64,000 nucleotides of DNA. Source: Streptomyces typhae (GTDB lineage: Bacteria > Actinomycetota > Actinomycetes > Streptomycetales > Streptomycetaceae). The stretch lies in assembly GCF_009755605.1 (NCBI RefSeq), contig NZ_WPNZ01000005.1:310001-374000 (forward strand). Reading direction: 5' to 3'. This document shows positions 15,506 to 23,977 of the stretch, piece after piece (position 1 is the first letter of the stretch; each line of letters begins with the position of its first letter). The notes beneath the pieces were generated by a model that saw only the letters and a list, made by a program, of their open reading frames with translations, did not search any database and was not told where the DNA came from. A program made the position numbers and the translations under genes.

Positions 15506-17065
15506 ATGGTCATGCGCACGGACAAGGACACGGGCACAGTCAGAGGGCGGGCGACGACCCTCACGGCGACTGCCGAGGCGCTGCGCGAGGGCAGGGTGAC
15601 CAGCGTCGGACTCGTGGAGGCGGCCATCGCGGAGGCCGAACACGCGGACGCCGCGCTGGGCGTGTACCTCAGGCGCTTCGACGAGGAGGCCCGGTCCGCG
15701 GCCCGGCGCGCGGACGAGGAGTTGGCGCGCGGCCTGGACCGGGGACCGCTGCACGGCATTCCGTTCGGCGTGAAGGACACCGTCGCGGTCGCCGACGGGC
15801 CGACGACGGCACAGAGCCTGGTCCACGACGACAGTCGGTGGGCCGGACGCGACGCCCCCGTGGTGGCCCGGCTCCGCGCGGCGGGCGCGGTGCTCACGGG
15901 CAAGACCACGGCCATGGAGTTCGGCATCGGACTGCCGCAGGAGGACAAGCCGTTCCCTTTCCCGCGCAATCCCTGGCGGACCGACCGCTGGGCCGGGGGC
16001 TCCAGTTCGGGTTCGGCGAGCGGGGTGGCGGCCGGGATGTTCGCGGCGGCCCTGGGCGGCGACACCGGCGGCAGCATCCGGATGCCCGCCGCGTTCTGCG
16101 GTGTCACGGGACTCATGCCGACGTTCGGACGGGTTCCCGTGTCCGGCTGCGTACCTCTCGGGTACAGCCTTGACCGCGTGGGCCCGATCGCCCGCAGCGC
16201 ACGGGACTGTTCGGCTGTCCTGGCGGCGCTGGCTCCCGTACGGGACGCCCGCTCCGGCACTCCGCACGCCTCGTACACCTCGTACGCCTTACGCGCCTCG
16301 CACCTCTCGCATATCTCGCACACCTGGTACGTCCCGTATACGGAACCGCGGTTCGACGCCGATCTCACAGGAGTACGGGTCGGTGTCGTCCGGGAGCACC
16401 ACTTCCCCGCGGACGGGGACCCCGCCCTGCCCGGGGTGTTCGACGCGGCCGTGGGGGTGCTCACCGGGCTCGGCGCGCGCGTGGTGGAGGTGCGGTTGCC
16501 GTACTGGCGGGAACTGATCACCGCCACCTTCGTGACGGTGGCGGCCGAGGGCCTCGCCCAGCACCGCACCGATCTGTCCCGCCGCTGGGACGACTACTGC
16601 GTGGCCTCGCGCGGGCTGCTCGCCATGGGCGCCCTCGTGACCGGCGCGGACTACGTCCAGGCGCAGCGGGTGCGGACAGTGGCGCAGCACGCCGTGGACG
16701 CGCTGTTCGCGGACGTGGACGTCATCGTGTGCCCGACCGCGTCGATCGGGGCGCCGCTCTTCGACGCCCTCGCCGACGACGCGGGGCACCAGGACCACGC
16801 GGGCGTCTTCGGCAAGGTCCATACGCCGTACTGGAATCCGCTGGCCAACCCCGTCCTCGCGCTCCCCATGGGCTTCACGGAGGCCGGGCTTCCGCTGTCG
16901 TTGCACGTGGCGGGTCCGGTGGCGGCCGAGGCGACGGTCCTGCGGACCGGGGACGCCTTCCAGCGGGAAACGGACTGGCACCTGCGCACCCCCGACCGCA
17001 CCGCGTACGCGCGGGAGCGGACGGGCGACCCGGCCCGCACGACGGACGAGGAGCCGCACGAATGA
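15506..17065 (+). CDS. Amidase-signature enzyme
   Basis: An amidase-signature hydrolase of 519 residues. The Ser-cisSer-Lys triad fits Lys in GIPFGVKDT, Ser in AGGSSSGSASGVAAG and Ser in GDTGGSIRMPAAFCG. Substrates of the family range from simple amides and ureido compounds to Gln-tRNA; this one cannot be narrowed down. Around residues 250-275 is a His/Ser/Tyr-rich insertion (ASYTSYALRASHLSHISHT) from a 9-base repeat, absent from usual homologues. GGGGAGGTG precedes ATG 15506. The stop overlaps the next gene's start (ATGA), so the two are translationally coupled and may form a complex, as in AtzE/AtzG or GatCAB. Confidence 0.85.
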   Translation: MVMRTDKDTGTVRGRATTLTATAEALREGRVTSVGLVEAAIAEAEHADAALGVYLRRFDEEARSAARRADEELARGLDRGPLHGIPFGVKDTVAVADGPTTAQSLVHDDSRWAGRDAPVVARLRAAGAVLTGKTTAMEFGIGLPQEDKPFPFPRNPWRTDRWAGGSSSGSASGVAAGMFAAALGGDTGGSIRMPAAFCGVTGLMPTFGRVPVSGCVPLGYSLDRVGPIARSARDCSAVLAALAPVRDARSGTPHASYTSYALRASHLSHISHTWYVPYTEPRFDADLTGVRVGVVREHHFPADGDPALPGVFDAAVGVLTGLGARVVEVRLPYWRELITATFVTVAAEGLAQHRTDLSRRWDDYCVASRGLLAMGALVTGADYVQAQRVRTVAQHAVDALFADVDVIVCPTASIGAPLFDALADDAGHQDHAGVFGKVHTPYWNPLANPVLALPMGFTEAGLPLSLHVAGPVAAEATVLRTGDAFQRETDWHLRTPDRTAYARERTGDPARTTDEEPHE

Positions 17066-17388
17066 GCGGACCGCACGCCACCCCGGAGACGCCGCGCACC
17101 GCGCAGACCCCGGACACCCCGTGGACCCCGGAAAACCCGGAGAACCCGTGCACCCCTGAGACACCGAATAACTCGGACACCACGGAGGACGGGCACTGCC
17201 TGCCCCTGATCGTGCGCGGCCTTCTCGCCGGGGCACGGCTGCCCGCCGACGAGCACCAGTTCGCCGGGCTCGTGACGGCGTACGCCGCGCAGCGCCCGGC
17301 CCTGGACGCGCTCTACGACCTGCCGGAGGCGCGACACGCCCTGCCCGTGCTGCGCAGGGACGTTCAGGCGGACGGGCCAGTGGCCTGA
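17062..17388 (+). CDS. Small protein coupled to the amidase, possibly AtzG/GatC-like
   Basis: 108 residues. The N-terminal 40 are a Thr/Pro/Glu tail (TPETPRTAQTPDTPWTPENP) coded by a 9-12-base repeat. The rest, LPLIVRGLLAGARLPADEHQF and ALYDLPEARHALPVLRRD, is a small helical unit resembling the AtzG/DUF4089 or GatC type of amidase partner. That match is weak, but the ATGA overlap with the amidase stop supports a functional pair. Its last 25 bases overlap the convergent MerR gene. Confidence 0.6.
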   Translation: MSGPHATPETPRTAQTPDTPWTPENPENPCTPETPNNSDTTEDGHCLPLIVRGLLAGARLPADEHQFAGLVTAYAAQRPALDALYDLPEARHALPVLRRDVQADGPVA

Positions 17389-17855
17389 GCGGGAGGGCGT
17401 ACGCCGGGAACGGTGGCCCGGAAGTCGGGGCACCGCTCCAGGTCGGGCCCGTGGTCGCAGGAGAGCAGGTGGGTGAGGTAGGTGCGGGCCGCGCCGAGCC
17501 GGGCGATGTGGGCGTCGAGGGCCGCGACACGACCGAGGACGGTCTGGCGCCAGTCGGTGCCGGGGCTGGTGCCAGGGTCGGGGTTGGTGTCCGTGCCGGC
17601 ACGGGGGCTCGGGCTGGGACCGGGGACGGGCCCGGCGTCCCCTTGGAGCAGCGTGCGGATCTCGCCGACGGACATCAGACCGGTCTCCCGCCACAGTTGG
17701 ATCAGCGCGACGCGGTAGACCTGTTCCGAGTCGAAGTACCTCCGCCCCGACCGCCGGTGCGGCTCCACGAGCCCGCGCCGTTCCCAGTAGTGCAAGGTGG
17801 AGAGGGGAAGGCCGAAACGGTCCGCGACCTCGCGTATGGGTGTCAGCTCGTCCAT
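17364..17855 (-). CDS. MerR-family transcriptional regulator
   Basis: 163 residues. The helix-turn-helix and wing are clear: TPIREVADRFGLPLSTLHYWERRGLVEPHRRSGRRYF, then LIQLWRETGLMSVGEIRTLL. A Pro/Gly/Thr-rich insertion (GPSPSPRAGTDTNPDPGTSP) precedes the dimerisation helix, and the C-terminus has two cysteines (LLSCDHGPDLERCPDF), usual in the streptomycete subgroup. It binds a spaced palindrome and probably senses a small molecule. It converges on and overlaps the amidase partner gene. Confidence 0.85.
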   Translation of the reverse strand: MDELTPIREVADRFGLPLSTLHYWERRGLVEPHRRSGRRYFDSEQVYRVALIQLWRETGLMSVGEIRTLLQGDAGPVPGPSPSPRAGTDTNPDPGTSPGTDWRQTVLGRVAALDAHIARLGAARTYLTHLLSCDHGPDLERCPDFRATVPGVRPPAQATGPSA

Positions 17856-17940
17856 GGGTCCATGACACCACCAGGCGGGGACGAGGGCCTGACGGCCGGG
17901 CTCGTCCAGGTGCGTGGCAGGCCGGTTGGGACTGTGTGAC

Positions 17941-17974
17941 GCCGCACCGGTCGGTGACTTGCGACCAGTGCGGC
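17941..17974 (-). terminator. Hairpin downstream of the SH3-like gene
   Basis: GCCGCACCGGTC pairs with GACCAGTGCGGC (11 of 12) around a 10-base loop, 20 bases past the stop of the minus-strand gene. Confidence 0.65.
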
Positions 17975-17993
17975 GTTCGCCGGAGCGGTGCTG

Positions 17994-18374
17994 CTACACG
18001 TACACGACGCAGACGTTGGGAACGTAACCCACGGTGCCCCTGTAGTTGACCTTGCGCCAGCCGTTGTACTTGGCGATTCCGCAGGTGTTCTTGTACGTGC
18101 CGCCGAGAGTGCCCGAGATGTCGCAGCCCTTGGCCTTCTTCGGCCAGGTGCCGAGGATGGTGGACTTGGTGGTGGCTTTCTTGCGGATGTTGAGAGTGCT
18201 CAGCGACTTGAGGGCCTTGCACTTCGCCGCGGCGGCGGTGGCCACGGTGCCGCTCTGCGCGGCGGCCACGGTGCCGCCCTGGTGGGCGGTCGCGACGGTC
18301 GCGGCGGACGCCGGTACGAACCCCGTCAGCGACAGGGCCGCGACGACCGCGGGAACGATGAGACGCTTCTTCAA
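17994..18374 (-). CDS. Small secreted SH3-like protein
   Basis: 126 residues. KKRLIVPAVVAALSLTGFVPASAA is a good Sec signal peptide with an AxA site. The mature part (LNIRKKATTKSTILGTWPKKAKGCDISG and WRKVNYRGTVGYVPNVCVVYV) is a bacterial SH3 domain of the wall-associated type, with three cysteines that may form a disulfide. It probably binds cell wall or a surface partner outside the cell. Start TTG 18374 is chosen because GGAG is correctly spaced and the signal peptide begins there; GTG 18407 is the alternative. Confidence 0.75.
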   Translation of the reverse strand: MKKRLIVPAVVAALSLTGFVPASAATVATAHQGGTVAAAQSGTVATAAAAKCKALKSLSTLNIRKKATTKSTILGTWPKKAKGCDISGTLGGTYKNTCGIAKYNGWRKVNYRGTVGYVPNVCVVYV

Positions 18375-18563
18375 AGGGTGCTCCAGTTCTGCTGTGCCTG
18401 TGCTCACGCCCGAGGGCGCGTGATGATCGTACGTGTACCTGTCACCGAGATGGCGTGCGCGGTTCCGCTCGGCGGAGCAGCGCTCGCGCGCCGCACCACC
18501 GGTGCCTCCCGCTGACCTGATGCAGTCCGGAAGCCCCCGGAACGACCCCTGGGGGCGGGGCGG

Positions 18564-19088
18564 TCAGGCGGCTCGGCAGAGTGCGGCGGGGCCGGTCGGA
18601 GCCGGGGCGGCGGTCAGGGCCGCGGGCACGGGACGCGGGGTGCGGGCCGTGGCCGCGGCCTGCGAGCGGTGCCGGGCGAAGACGATCAGCCGCAGTACCG
18701 CGAACCGCACGACACCGGCGAGGGCGGACGCGGACAGATAGACGACCTGCTCCAGCATCGCTCCGGGCGCCGCCACCAACTGCTGGAGGGCGAACATCGC
18801 CACGCATGTCACCGCGTACGCGGCCGCCGCGGACCCGCCCGACTGGACGTGCTGGCGCCAGGTCGCGCGCCCGCCCGCGCCGAAGGTGAAGCGGGCGTGC
18901 AGTTCGGTGGCGAGGAGCGTGGAGACCACGGTGATCAGGGCGTTGGCGAGGACCCAGGGGATCCAGGAGGCGAGGGCCGCCACGGCGAAGCTGGAGGCGA
19001 CTCCCACCCCGCCGCCGCAGAGCACGAAGCGGGCGAAAGCCACGAACGCGCCGGGCGCCGCCTGCTCCTGGCTCTGTGCTCTCTTCAT
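18564..19088 (-). CDS. GtrA-like small membrane protein
   Basis: 174 residues with four predicted membrane helices: FARFVLCGGGVGVASSFAVAA, WIPWVLANALITVVSTLL, AAAYAVTCVAMFALQQLV and VVYLSASALAGVVRFAVL. The pattern, with HARFTFG after helix 2, fits the GtrA/DPMS family, which helps move or position polyprenol-linked sugars. ATG 19088 lies behind GGGGTGGGCAGGGC. It is monocistronic; an 8-bp perfect palindrome lies upstream. Confidence 0.7.
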   Translation of the reverse strand: MKRAQSQEQAAPGAFVAFARFVLCGGGVGVASSFAVAALASWIPWVLANALITVVSTLLATELHARFTFGAGGRATWRQHVQSGGSAAAAYAVTCVAMFALQQLVAAPGAMLEQVVYLSASALAGVVRFAVLRLIVFARHRSQAAATARTPRPVPAALTAAPAPTGPAALCRAA

Positions 19089-19174
19089 GCCCTGCCCACC
19101 CCTTCGACGGCTCACTGCGCGGAACGCGCACCCCGCGATCGGTGAGACCAGGGGTGCGTTGTTCGTGATGCCAT

Positions 19175-19197
19175 CATGGCACATGTATGGTGCCATG
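19175..19197. promoter_or_regulatory. Perfect palindrome CATGGCAC-N7-GTGCCATG upstream of gtrA-like gene
   Basis: Eight-base arms are perfectly inverted around seven bases, about 90 bases upstream of the GtrA-like start. Extra TGCCAT words lie at 19169 and 19213. It has the size and symmetry of a dimeric repressor site, but the regulator is unknown. Confidence 0.55.
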
Positions 19198-19460
19198 GCG
19201 AGCCATTTGTGATGCCATGCTTGGTGTCGCTGGCGCCCGGAGTGGTTCGATCTGTGGATATGTGCAGGTCAAGGGGTTGATGCTACTCGCGCGGCGGGTG
19301 GTGCCGCGAGGTAATTCATGGCGCCAGCAGGGGGCGCGGCAATCCCTCCTGGTGGTTCCGGTTGTTCCGGCTGTTCCGGTTGTTCCAGCCGATCTGATTG
19401 TTCCGGTCGATCTGGGCGTTCCGGTCGATGCGGGTGATGCCGCGGTGATTCCGTCGAGTC
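19198..19460. other. Intergenic with TTCCGG-rich degenerate repeat
   Basis: No gene supported. At 19350-19430 a degenerate 9- to 15-base repeat around GTTCCGGTTG and TTCCGGTCGAT fills the spacer before the nitroreductase stop. Confidence 0.5.
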
Positions 19461-20153
19461 CTAGCCGTGGAATGTCGTCGTCGCCTCCAGCGCGGCGCGC
19501 CCGGTGGTCACCCGGTTCACCGCCGCGGTGTCATCGGCGTAGCCGAACGAGACCCCCACGAGCAGCTTCCCGCCGGTGATGCCGAGTTCGTCGCGCACGG
19601 TGTCGGCGTAGAAGCTCAGCAGACCCTGAGGGCAGCTGTCCACGCCATATCCCGTCATCGCGAGCAGCAGCGTCTGCATATAGGCGCCGACGTCCGCGGC
19701 CAGTCGTGCGTCGTCGCTGTCGGACACGAAGAGGAACGCCACGTGCGGCGCGCCGTAGAACCGCAGGCTCTCCGCGTCGTAGGCCGCGCGCGCCGCGTGG
19801 TCCGCGGGGGCGATGCCCAGGGTGCCGTACAGCTGGGCGCCGAACGCGGCCCGTCGCTCCTGTTGTGCGGGCGAGTACATGGCCTCTTCGTACGAGAAGT
19901 CGACGGAAGTGCGCTGAGTGGCGTGGGCTTCCCGCAGGGATTCCGCGAGGCGGTCGCGCACCGCGCCGCTGACCACCTCCACCCGCCACGGCTGCGCGTT
20001 GGAGTTCGACGGGGCCGCGCCCGCCAGCGAGAAGATCGCGCGCATCGTCTCGGGAGGTACGGCGGCATCGGGTCGGAAGGCGCGGACGGCGTGCCGGCTG
20101 CGGATCAGTTTCTCCGTGCTGCCGCTCAGCTCGGTGGGGCGGGGCAGGTCCAT
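19461..20153 (-). CDS. Nitroreductase-family flavoprotein
   Basis: 230 residues. IRSRHAVRAFRPDAAVPPETM (FMN phosphate-binding arginines), APSNSNAQPWRVEVV and the C-terminal GVSFGYAD are typical of FMN nitroreductases using NAD(P)H. The family reduces nitroaromatics, quinones or enones. ATG 20153 is supported by CGAGGAGTGCAC; upstream frame-open sequence crosses the operator and is not coding. It is divergent from a TetR gene with two matching operators between, so it is probably repressed by that TetR and induced by its effector. Confidence 0.85.
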   Translation of the reverse strand: MDLPRPTELSGSTEKLIRSRHAVRAFRPDAAVPPETMRAIFSLAGAAPSNSNAQPWRVEVVSGAVRDRLAESLREAHATQRTSVDFSYEEAMYSPAQQERRAAFGAQLYGTLGIAPADHAARAAYDAESLRFYGAPHVAFLFVSDSDDARLAADVGAYMQTLLLAMTGYGVDSCPQGLLSFYADTVRDELGITGGKLLVGVSFGYADDTAAVNRVTTGRAALEATTTFHG

Positions 20154-20180
20154 GTGCACTCCTCGGGTGGTCGCCGGGTG

Positions 20181-20198
20181 GTAAACGGTCACGTTTAC
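20181..20198. promoter_or_regulatory. TetR operator 1 (perfect GTAAACG-N4-CGTTTAC)
   Basis: A perfect 7-bp inverted repeat, 28 bases upstream of the nitroreductase start. Confidence 0.8.
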
Positions 20199-20237
20199 TT
20201 CTGCGGTTTCCGACTCTAACCGCTTGCGTCGCCAGAA

Positions 20238-20255
20238 GTAAACGCGGCCGTATAC
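20238..20255. promoter_or_regulatory. TetR operator 2 (GTAAACG-N4-CGTATAC)
   Basis: The same 18-base operator with one changed arm base, nine bases upstream of the TetR start. Two copies facing two divergent promoters suggest autorepression as well as nitroreductase control. Confidence 0.78.
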
Positions 20256-20263
20256 TTGGCTGC

Positions 20264-20977
20264 ATGGGTGCCGAGAAGGGAACAACGAAGGCCACAGGAG
20301 CGCGTGACGGGGAGCCGTCGCGGCGGGGGAACGGCGCGCGAGAGCGCATCCTGGCCGCCGCCGACCGGCTGTTCGCCTGCCAGGGCATCACCGCGACCGG
20401 CATGGAGCAGGTCGCGGAGGAGGCGCCGGTCTCCAAGCGCACGCTCTACGCCCACTTCCGGACCAAGAGCGACCTGGTGCTCGCCCATCTGCAAGCGCTC
20501 GCCTCGTCGGGAAGCACTCTGGGGGGCGTCCTGACTCGGGCCGACCTCGACCCTCGGGAGCGGATCCTGCGGCTGTTCGACGCGCCCCTCGCCGCCTCTC
20601 CGCCCGCCGCCTCTCCGCCCGCGGCCTCTTCGCTCGCAGCCTCTCCTCCCGCCGATGCGCCCGCCGTCGACGTGGCGGCCGTCGACTCGGCGGCCGTGCG
20701 GGGATGCCCCTTCATCGACGCCGCGGCGGAGTTCCCCGACCCGCGGAACCCGATCCACGTCTACGCCCGCGAACAGAAGCTGTTGATGGCGCAGCTGGTC
20801 ACCGAGCTGGTTACCGAGCTGGGCTGCGCCGAACCAGGACCGCTCGCCGAGCAGTTGGTGACCCTCGCGGACGGGGCCGCCAGTCGCGCCATGGTCCTGA
20901 ACGAGCCGGACTACGGCCGCCACGCGCGCGTGGCCGCGGAGTTCCTCCTCGAACGGGCGCTGGCCGAGGCGACCTGA
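20264..20977 (+). CDS. TetR-family repressor
   Basis: 237 residues. Helix-turn-helix: ARERILAAADRLFACQGITATGMEQVAEEAPVSKRTLYAHFRTKSDLV. A 25-residue Ala/Pro/Ser stretch (AASPPAASPPAASS) built from a 15-base repeat sits in the effector domain after helix 5, followed by RGCPFIDAAAEF, as in one large streptomycete TetR group. It likely represses itself and the divergent nitroreductase through the two operators. The effector is unknown, perhaps a quinone or nitro compound (inference). Confidence 0.85.
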   Translation: MGAEKGTTKATGARDGEPSRRGNGARERILAAADRLFACQGITATGMEQVAEEAPVSKRTLYAHFRTKSDLVLAHLQALASSGSTLGGVLTRADLDPRERILRLFDAPLAASPPAASPPAASSLAASPPADAPAVDVAAVDSAAVRGCPFIDAAAEFPDPRNPIHVYAREQKLLMAQLVTELVTELGCAEPGPLAEQLVTLADGAASRAMVLNEPDYGRHARVAAEFLLERALAEAT

Positions 20978-21013
20978 GCGTCCCGGAGGGAGAGCGCCGC
21001 CGGCCGGGCCCGG

Positions 21014-21877
21014 TCAAGTACCCTGCGGCGCCTCGGCAGTCGGAGTTCCGGTGGAGGCGAGGAGCAGCGCCGCCGTCCGCTGCGGTTCCTCCAGGATGGG
21101 GGTGTGTCCGGCGTCCGGCAGGAAGTCGACTCTCGCACCCGGAACCACGCGGTAGTCAGCCGCGGAGGAGGGCCGCCAGCGGCGGTCGAGTTCGCCGAAG
21201 ATCACGTGCAGTGGTCTGCCGAGAGCCGTCAGCCGATCGGGGAGCGGTTGCAGACGCAGGTAGTCGGTGGCGGCCTGCATCGCCGCGGCGACCGCGTGGA
21301 AGCTCATACCGCGCAACTCGTCGACGAGTTCCTGGGGGACCCGGAACCCCTCCCGGAAGCCGGTGCGTGCGAACACACGGATCTGCTCGTCGGTCGGCGG
21401 CCACTGTTCCGGGCTGAACGGAGGACGTTCCGGTGCGATGAAGGCGTCAAGTCCGGGGCCCGTGTTGATGAGTACGAGAGCGGTCACCAGGTCGGGTCGC
21501 TGCTCCGCGAGAGCGGTGACGGCGTAGCCGCCACTGGAGTGGCCGACGGCCACGACGTGCTCGACGCCCAGCCGGTCCAGCACCGCGCCGATCCTGCGGC
21601 CCTGCTCGGGAAGTGTGTAGTCGCCGCCCGGCGGTTCGGCGGAGCCGCCGTGTCCCGGCAGGTCGACGCGGATGACGCGATGGTGCGTGCACAGCAGCGG
21701 TGTCAGCGCGTCCCACGAGCGGCTCGACGCCGCGGATCCGTGGACGAGCAGGAGTACGGGGGCATCGAGGGGGCCGTCCCGCAGCACGCGGACGTCACCG
21801 TGCTCCATGGGCAGGACCGTCTCGTCGGTGGCGCCGAATGTGCCGTCCACCTGCGGGTGTTCGTCGGAAGGAGTCAT
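21014..21877 (-). CDS. Alpha/beta hydrolase
   Basis: 287 residues. Features: oxyanion region [27 protein letters not shown], nucleophile elbow VAVGHSSGG (Ser), acid probably Asp in FGELDRRWR, and His in [13 protein letters not shown]. It is a broad esterase, lactonase or haloperoxidase-like fold with no defined substrate. ATG 21877 is the first start that fits the homologous core; the frame stays open to 22210 only because it is antisense to a repeat in the AraC gene. It is divergent from that AraC gene, which may regulate it. Confidence 0.8.
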   Translation of the reverse strand: MTPSDEHPQVDGTFGATDETVLPMEHGDVRVLRDGPLDAPVLLLVHGSAASSRSWDALTPLLCTHHRVIRVDLPGHGGSAEPPGGDYTLPEQGRRIGAVLDRLGVEHVVAVGHSSGGYAVTALAEQRPDLVTALVLINTGPGLDAFIAPERPPFSPEQWPPTDEQIRVFARTGFREGFRVPQELVDELRGMSFHAVAAAMQAATDYLRLQPLPDRLTALGRPLHVIFGELDRRWRPSSAADYRVVPGARVDFLPDAGHTPILEEPQRTAALLLASTGTPTAEAPQGT

Positions 21878-21944
21878 GGGCCCACTGTCGCCAGGGACCC
21901 GCTCCGGCGGCTTGGACAAATGTTCCCCGCGCGGCCCGCTTAGC

Positions 21945-22997
21945 ATGCGGACCATGGGGAGCGCAGCGCACGTGGTGGTGGTGAGTACGAGGACCGCGGC
22001 GAAACAGCTGAGGAAGCAGAGAGGGCACAGGGGGCAAGGCGAACAGGGGGAGCAAGGCGAACAGGGGGAGCAAGGCGAACAGGGGGAGCTAGGGGAACGG
22101 CGGGCGCAAGGGGAACAGGGGGCGCAGAGGGAACAGGACGAGCAAGGGGATCCCGCGCTGTGGGGTGTCGCGCGGCCACGGCGGCCGAGCCGGACACCCG
22201 GCGTCGACATGACCGGTTTCCAGGTCCCCGGCCTGCCCGTCGACAGCCTGCGGGTGATTCCTCACCCGGCCGTGATGCTGATCCTCGAGTTCGGGGCGGG
22301 CAGATCCACCCTGGACGACGGTGTCGGGCGGCGGCATCCGGGAAGTGTGGTCGCCGGGCCCGGATTCGGATCCGGTGGCGGGGTGCGGGCGTGGGGTGAA
22401 CATGTCGCGTGTGTGCAGGTGCGTCTGTCCCCGGTGGTCGCCGGCGCGACTCTGGGGGTCTGCCCGGCAGACCTGGCCGGAAGCATGGTGTCGCTCGACG
22501 ATCTGTGGGGCCGGGAGGCGGCCCGGATCCGCGAGCAACTGGGTGCGATCCCCACCTGGGAGGGGCGCTTCGCGTTCACGGACGCGCTGCTCGCCCGCCG
22601 CCGCGCGACGCGGTCGCCCGTGGACCCCGCGGTGGCCTGGGCCTGGCGGCGGATCACCGCGGGCAAGGGCCTCGTACGCGTGGACCACCTGGCAGCCGAA
22701 CTCGGGTGGAGCCGCAAGCGACTGTGGTCGCGGTTCCACGCGCAGCTCGGCATCCCGCCCAAGCGTGCCGCGAAGCTGGTGCGCTTCGATCACGCCGTAC
22801 ACCGCTTGGTCGCGGGCGCGGGCGCGGCGCGAGTCGCCGCGGACGGCGGCTACTGCGACCAGTCCCATCTGCATCGGGACGTCATGACGTTCACGGGTAG
22901 GACCCCGGCGACCGTGGTGAGCGAACCGTTCCTGACGGTGGACGACGTGGCCTGGCCGAGCCTCGGGCCCCAGAGCAGCGAGCGCCCACGGCGCTAG
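21945..22997 (+). CDS. AraC-family transcriptional regulator with repeat-expanded N-terminus
   Basis: About 350 residues. The sensing half contains [20 protein letters not shown] and VMLILEFG, and the C-terminal half has the two AraC helix-turn-helices ([25 protein letters not shown] and [27 protein letters not shown]). The N-terminus carries six 18-base units giving EQGEQG repeats, absent from normal relatives. Start ATG 21945 or 21954 is uncertain because no good ribosome binding site precedes either; ATG 22209 would cut into the conserved domain. It probably controls the divergent hydrolase. Confidence 0.78.
   Translation: MRTMGSAAHVVVVSTRTAAKQLRKQRGHRGQGEQGEQGEQGEQGEQGELGERRAQGEQGAQREQDEQGDPALWGVARPRRPSRTPGVDMTGFQVPGLPVDSLRVIPHPAVMLILEFGAGRSTLDDGVGRRHPGSVVAGPGFGSGGGVRAWGEHVACVQVRLSPVVAGATLGVCPADLAGSMVSLDDLWGREAARIREQLGAIPTWEGRFAFTDALLARRRATRSPVDPAVAWAWRRITAGKGLVRVDHLAAELGWSRKRLWSRFHAQLGIPPKRAAKLVRFDHAVHRLVAGAGAARVAADGGYCDQSHLHRDVMTFTGRTPATVVSEPFLTVDDVAWPSLGPQSSERPRR
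22035..22142 (+). repeat. Six 18-bp units in the AraC N-terminus
   Basis: Three perfect copies of CAAGGCGAACAGGGGGAG are followed by three drifted ones, encoding Gln-Gly-Glu repeats. The tract is purine-rich on the plus strand. Confidence 0.92.
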
Positions 22998-23009
22998 CCC
23001 GCCACGACG

Positions 23010-23837
23010 TCAGCCCGCCACGGCCCCTCCCACGAAGCGCCGCAGCTGCGCACGCACCTCGTCGGGCCGTTCCAACCACGGCTCGTGCCCCGCCCCCTCG
23101 ATCCGGGTCAGCGGAAGAGCGAGCCGCAGCGCCAGCGCTTCGAGGGCCGCGATCGGACGGGGGTCCTCGGTCCCGCCGAGTAGTTCGGTCCGGGCGGGCA
23201 GGCACGCGCGGAGGTCGGTGAGGTGCGCGTCGAGCGGGTCCGCACGGCCGTCCCTGCCGAGTTGCCTGTTCATGGACCAGTTGACCGGGCGCCGCCGCCG
23301 GGCGTCCTGGGCCGCCCAGTGCCATCCGCGCCCTGGATCGGCGTGATCGGTGAACCAGGACAGCGTGAGCAGCTCGACCTCCTGCTCCTCCGTACGCTGC
23401 GGCAGCTCCGCCAACGCGTCGAGCCGCTCCTGCTGCGCCGCGGACATGCGGCGGCGGCGCTCCGCCCGGTACCCGGTCCGCCAGTCACCCACGAACGGCC
23501 CGCACATCAGCAGCATCGCGGCGACGCGGTCGGAGTGCCGCAGGCAGAACCTGCTCGCCAGGTCGGTGCCGTAGGAGTGGCCGATGAGCACGGCCTTCGG
23601 CACGTCCCACGCGTCGAGCAGCTCGGCGAGATCGTCGACGTGCCGGGCGAGGGAGTGGGTGCCCGACCACGGGGATCCGCCCGTGCCACGCTGGTCGTAC
23701 CGGTAGACGGGCGCGATGTCCGCGACCATGGGGGCGAGTTCGCCGAGGTAGTCCGGCAGCCCCGGACCGCCGTGGAGCAGCACCACGGCAGGGCGCCGAG
23801 CCGTGTCTCCCAGCGCCTCCCAGCGCAGAGCCTTCAT
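23010..23837 (-). CDS. Alpha/beta hydrolase, proline-iminopeptidase-like
   Basis: 275 residues. VVLLHGGPGLPDY (HGGPG oxyanion loop), YRYDQRGTGGSPW, nucleophile VLIGHSYGTDLA (Ser), a late Asp in LLGGTEDPRPI and His in GAGHEPWLER match the proline iminopeptidase/epoxide hydrolase branch. It probably cleaves an N-terminal residue from short peptides or an ester; the true substrate is open. ATG 23837 is chosen for GGAG upstream; the in-frame extension to 23927 encodes only Gly/Ser repeats from a hexanucleotide array. Confidence 0.8.
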   Translation of the reverse strand: MKALRWEALGDTARRPAVVLLHGGPGLPDYLGELAPMVADIAPVYRYDQRGTGGSPWSGTHSLARHVDDLAELLDAWDVPKAVLIGHSYGTDLASRFCLRHSDRVAAMLLMCGPFVGDWRTGYRAERRRRMSAAQQERLDALAELPQRTEEQEVELLTLSWFTDHADPGRGWHWAAQDARRRRPVNWSMNRQLGRDGRADPLDAHLTDLRACLPARTELLGGTEDPRPIAALEALALRLALPLTRIEGAGHEPWLERPDEVRAQLRRFVGGAVAG

Positions 23838-23848
23838 GATCCGCTCCG

Positions 23849-23950
23849 ATCCCGGTCCCGATCCCCACCGCGACCCCGACCCCGACCCCGACACCGACCC
23901 CAACCCCGACCCCGACCCCGACCCCAACCGTGCCCCTGTCCCCGCCCCCG
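23849..23950 (-). repeat. CCCCGA hexanucleotide array; G-rich leader of the hydrolase gene
   Basis: About a dozen CCCCGA-type hexamers, some degenerate, lie directly upstream of the hydrolase start. In the transcript this is a chain of GGGG runs separated by UC or UU, a classic G-quadruplex-forming pattern just before the ribosome binding site. Confidence 0.85.
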
Positions 23951-23977
23951 ATCTCCGACGATCCTAGGCGTGCGAGG

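Noticed and set aside
21878-22210. Cys/Pro/Ser-rich N-terminal extension of the alpha/beta hydrolase
   Set aside because: It is the antisense reading of the AraC 18-bp repeat and not part of a hydrolase fold.
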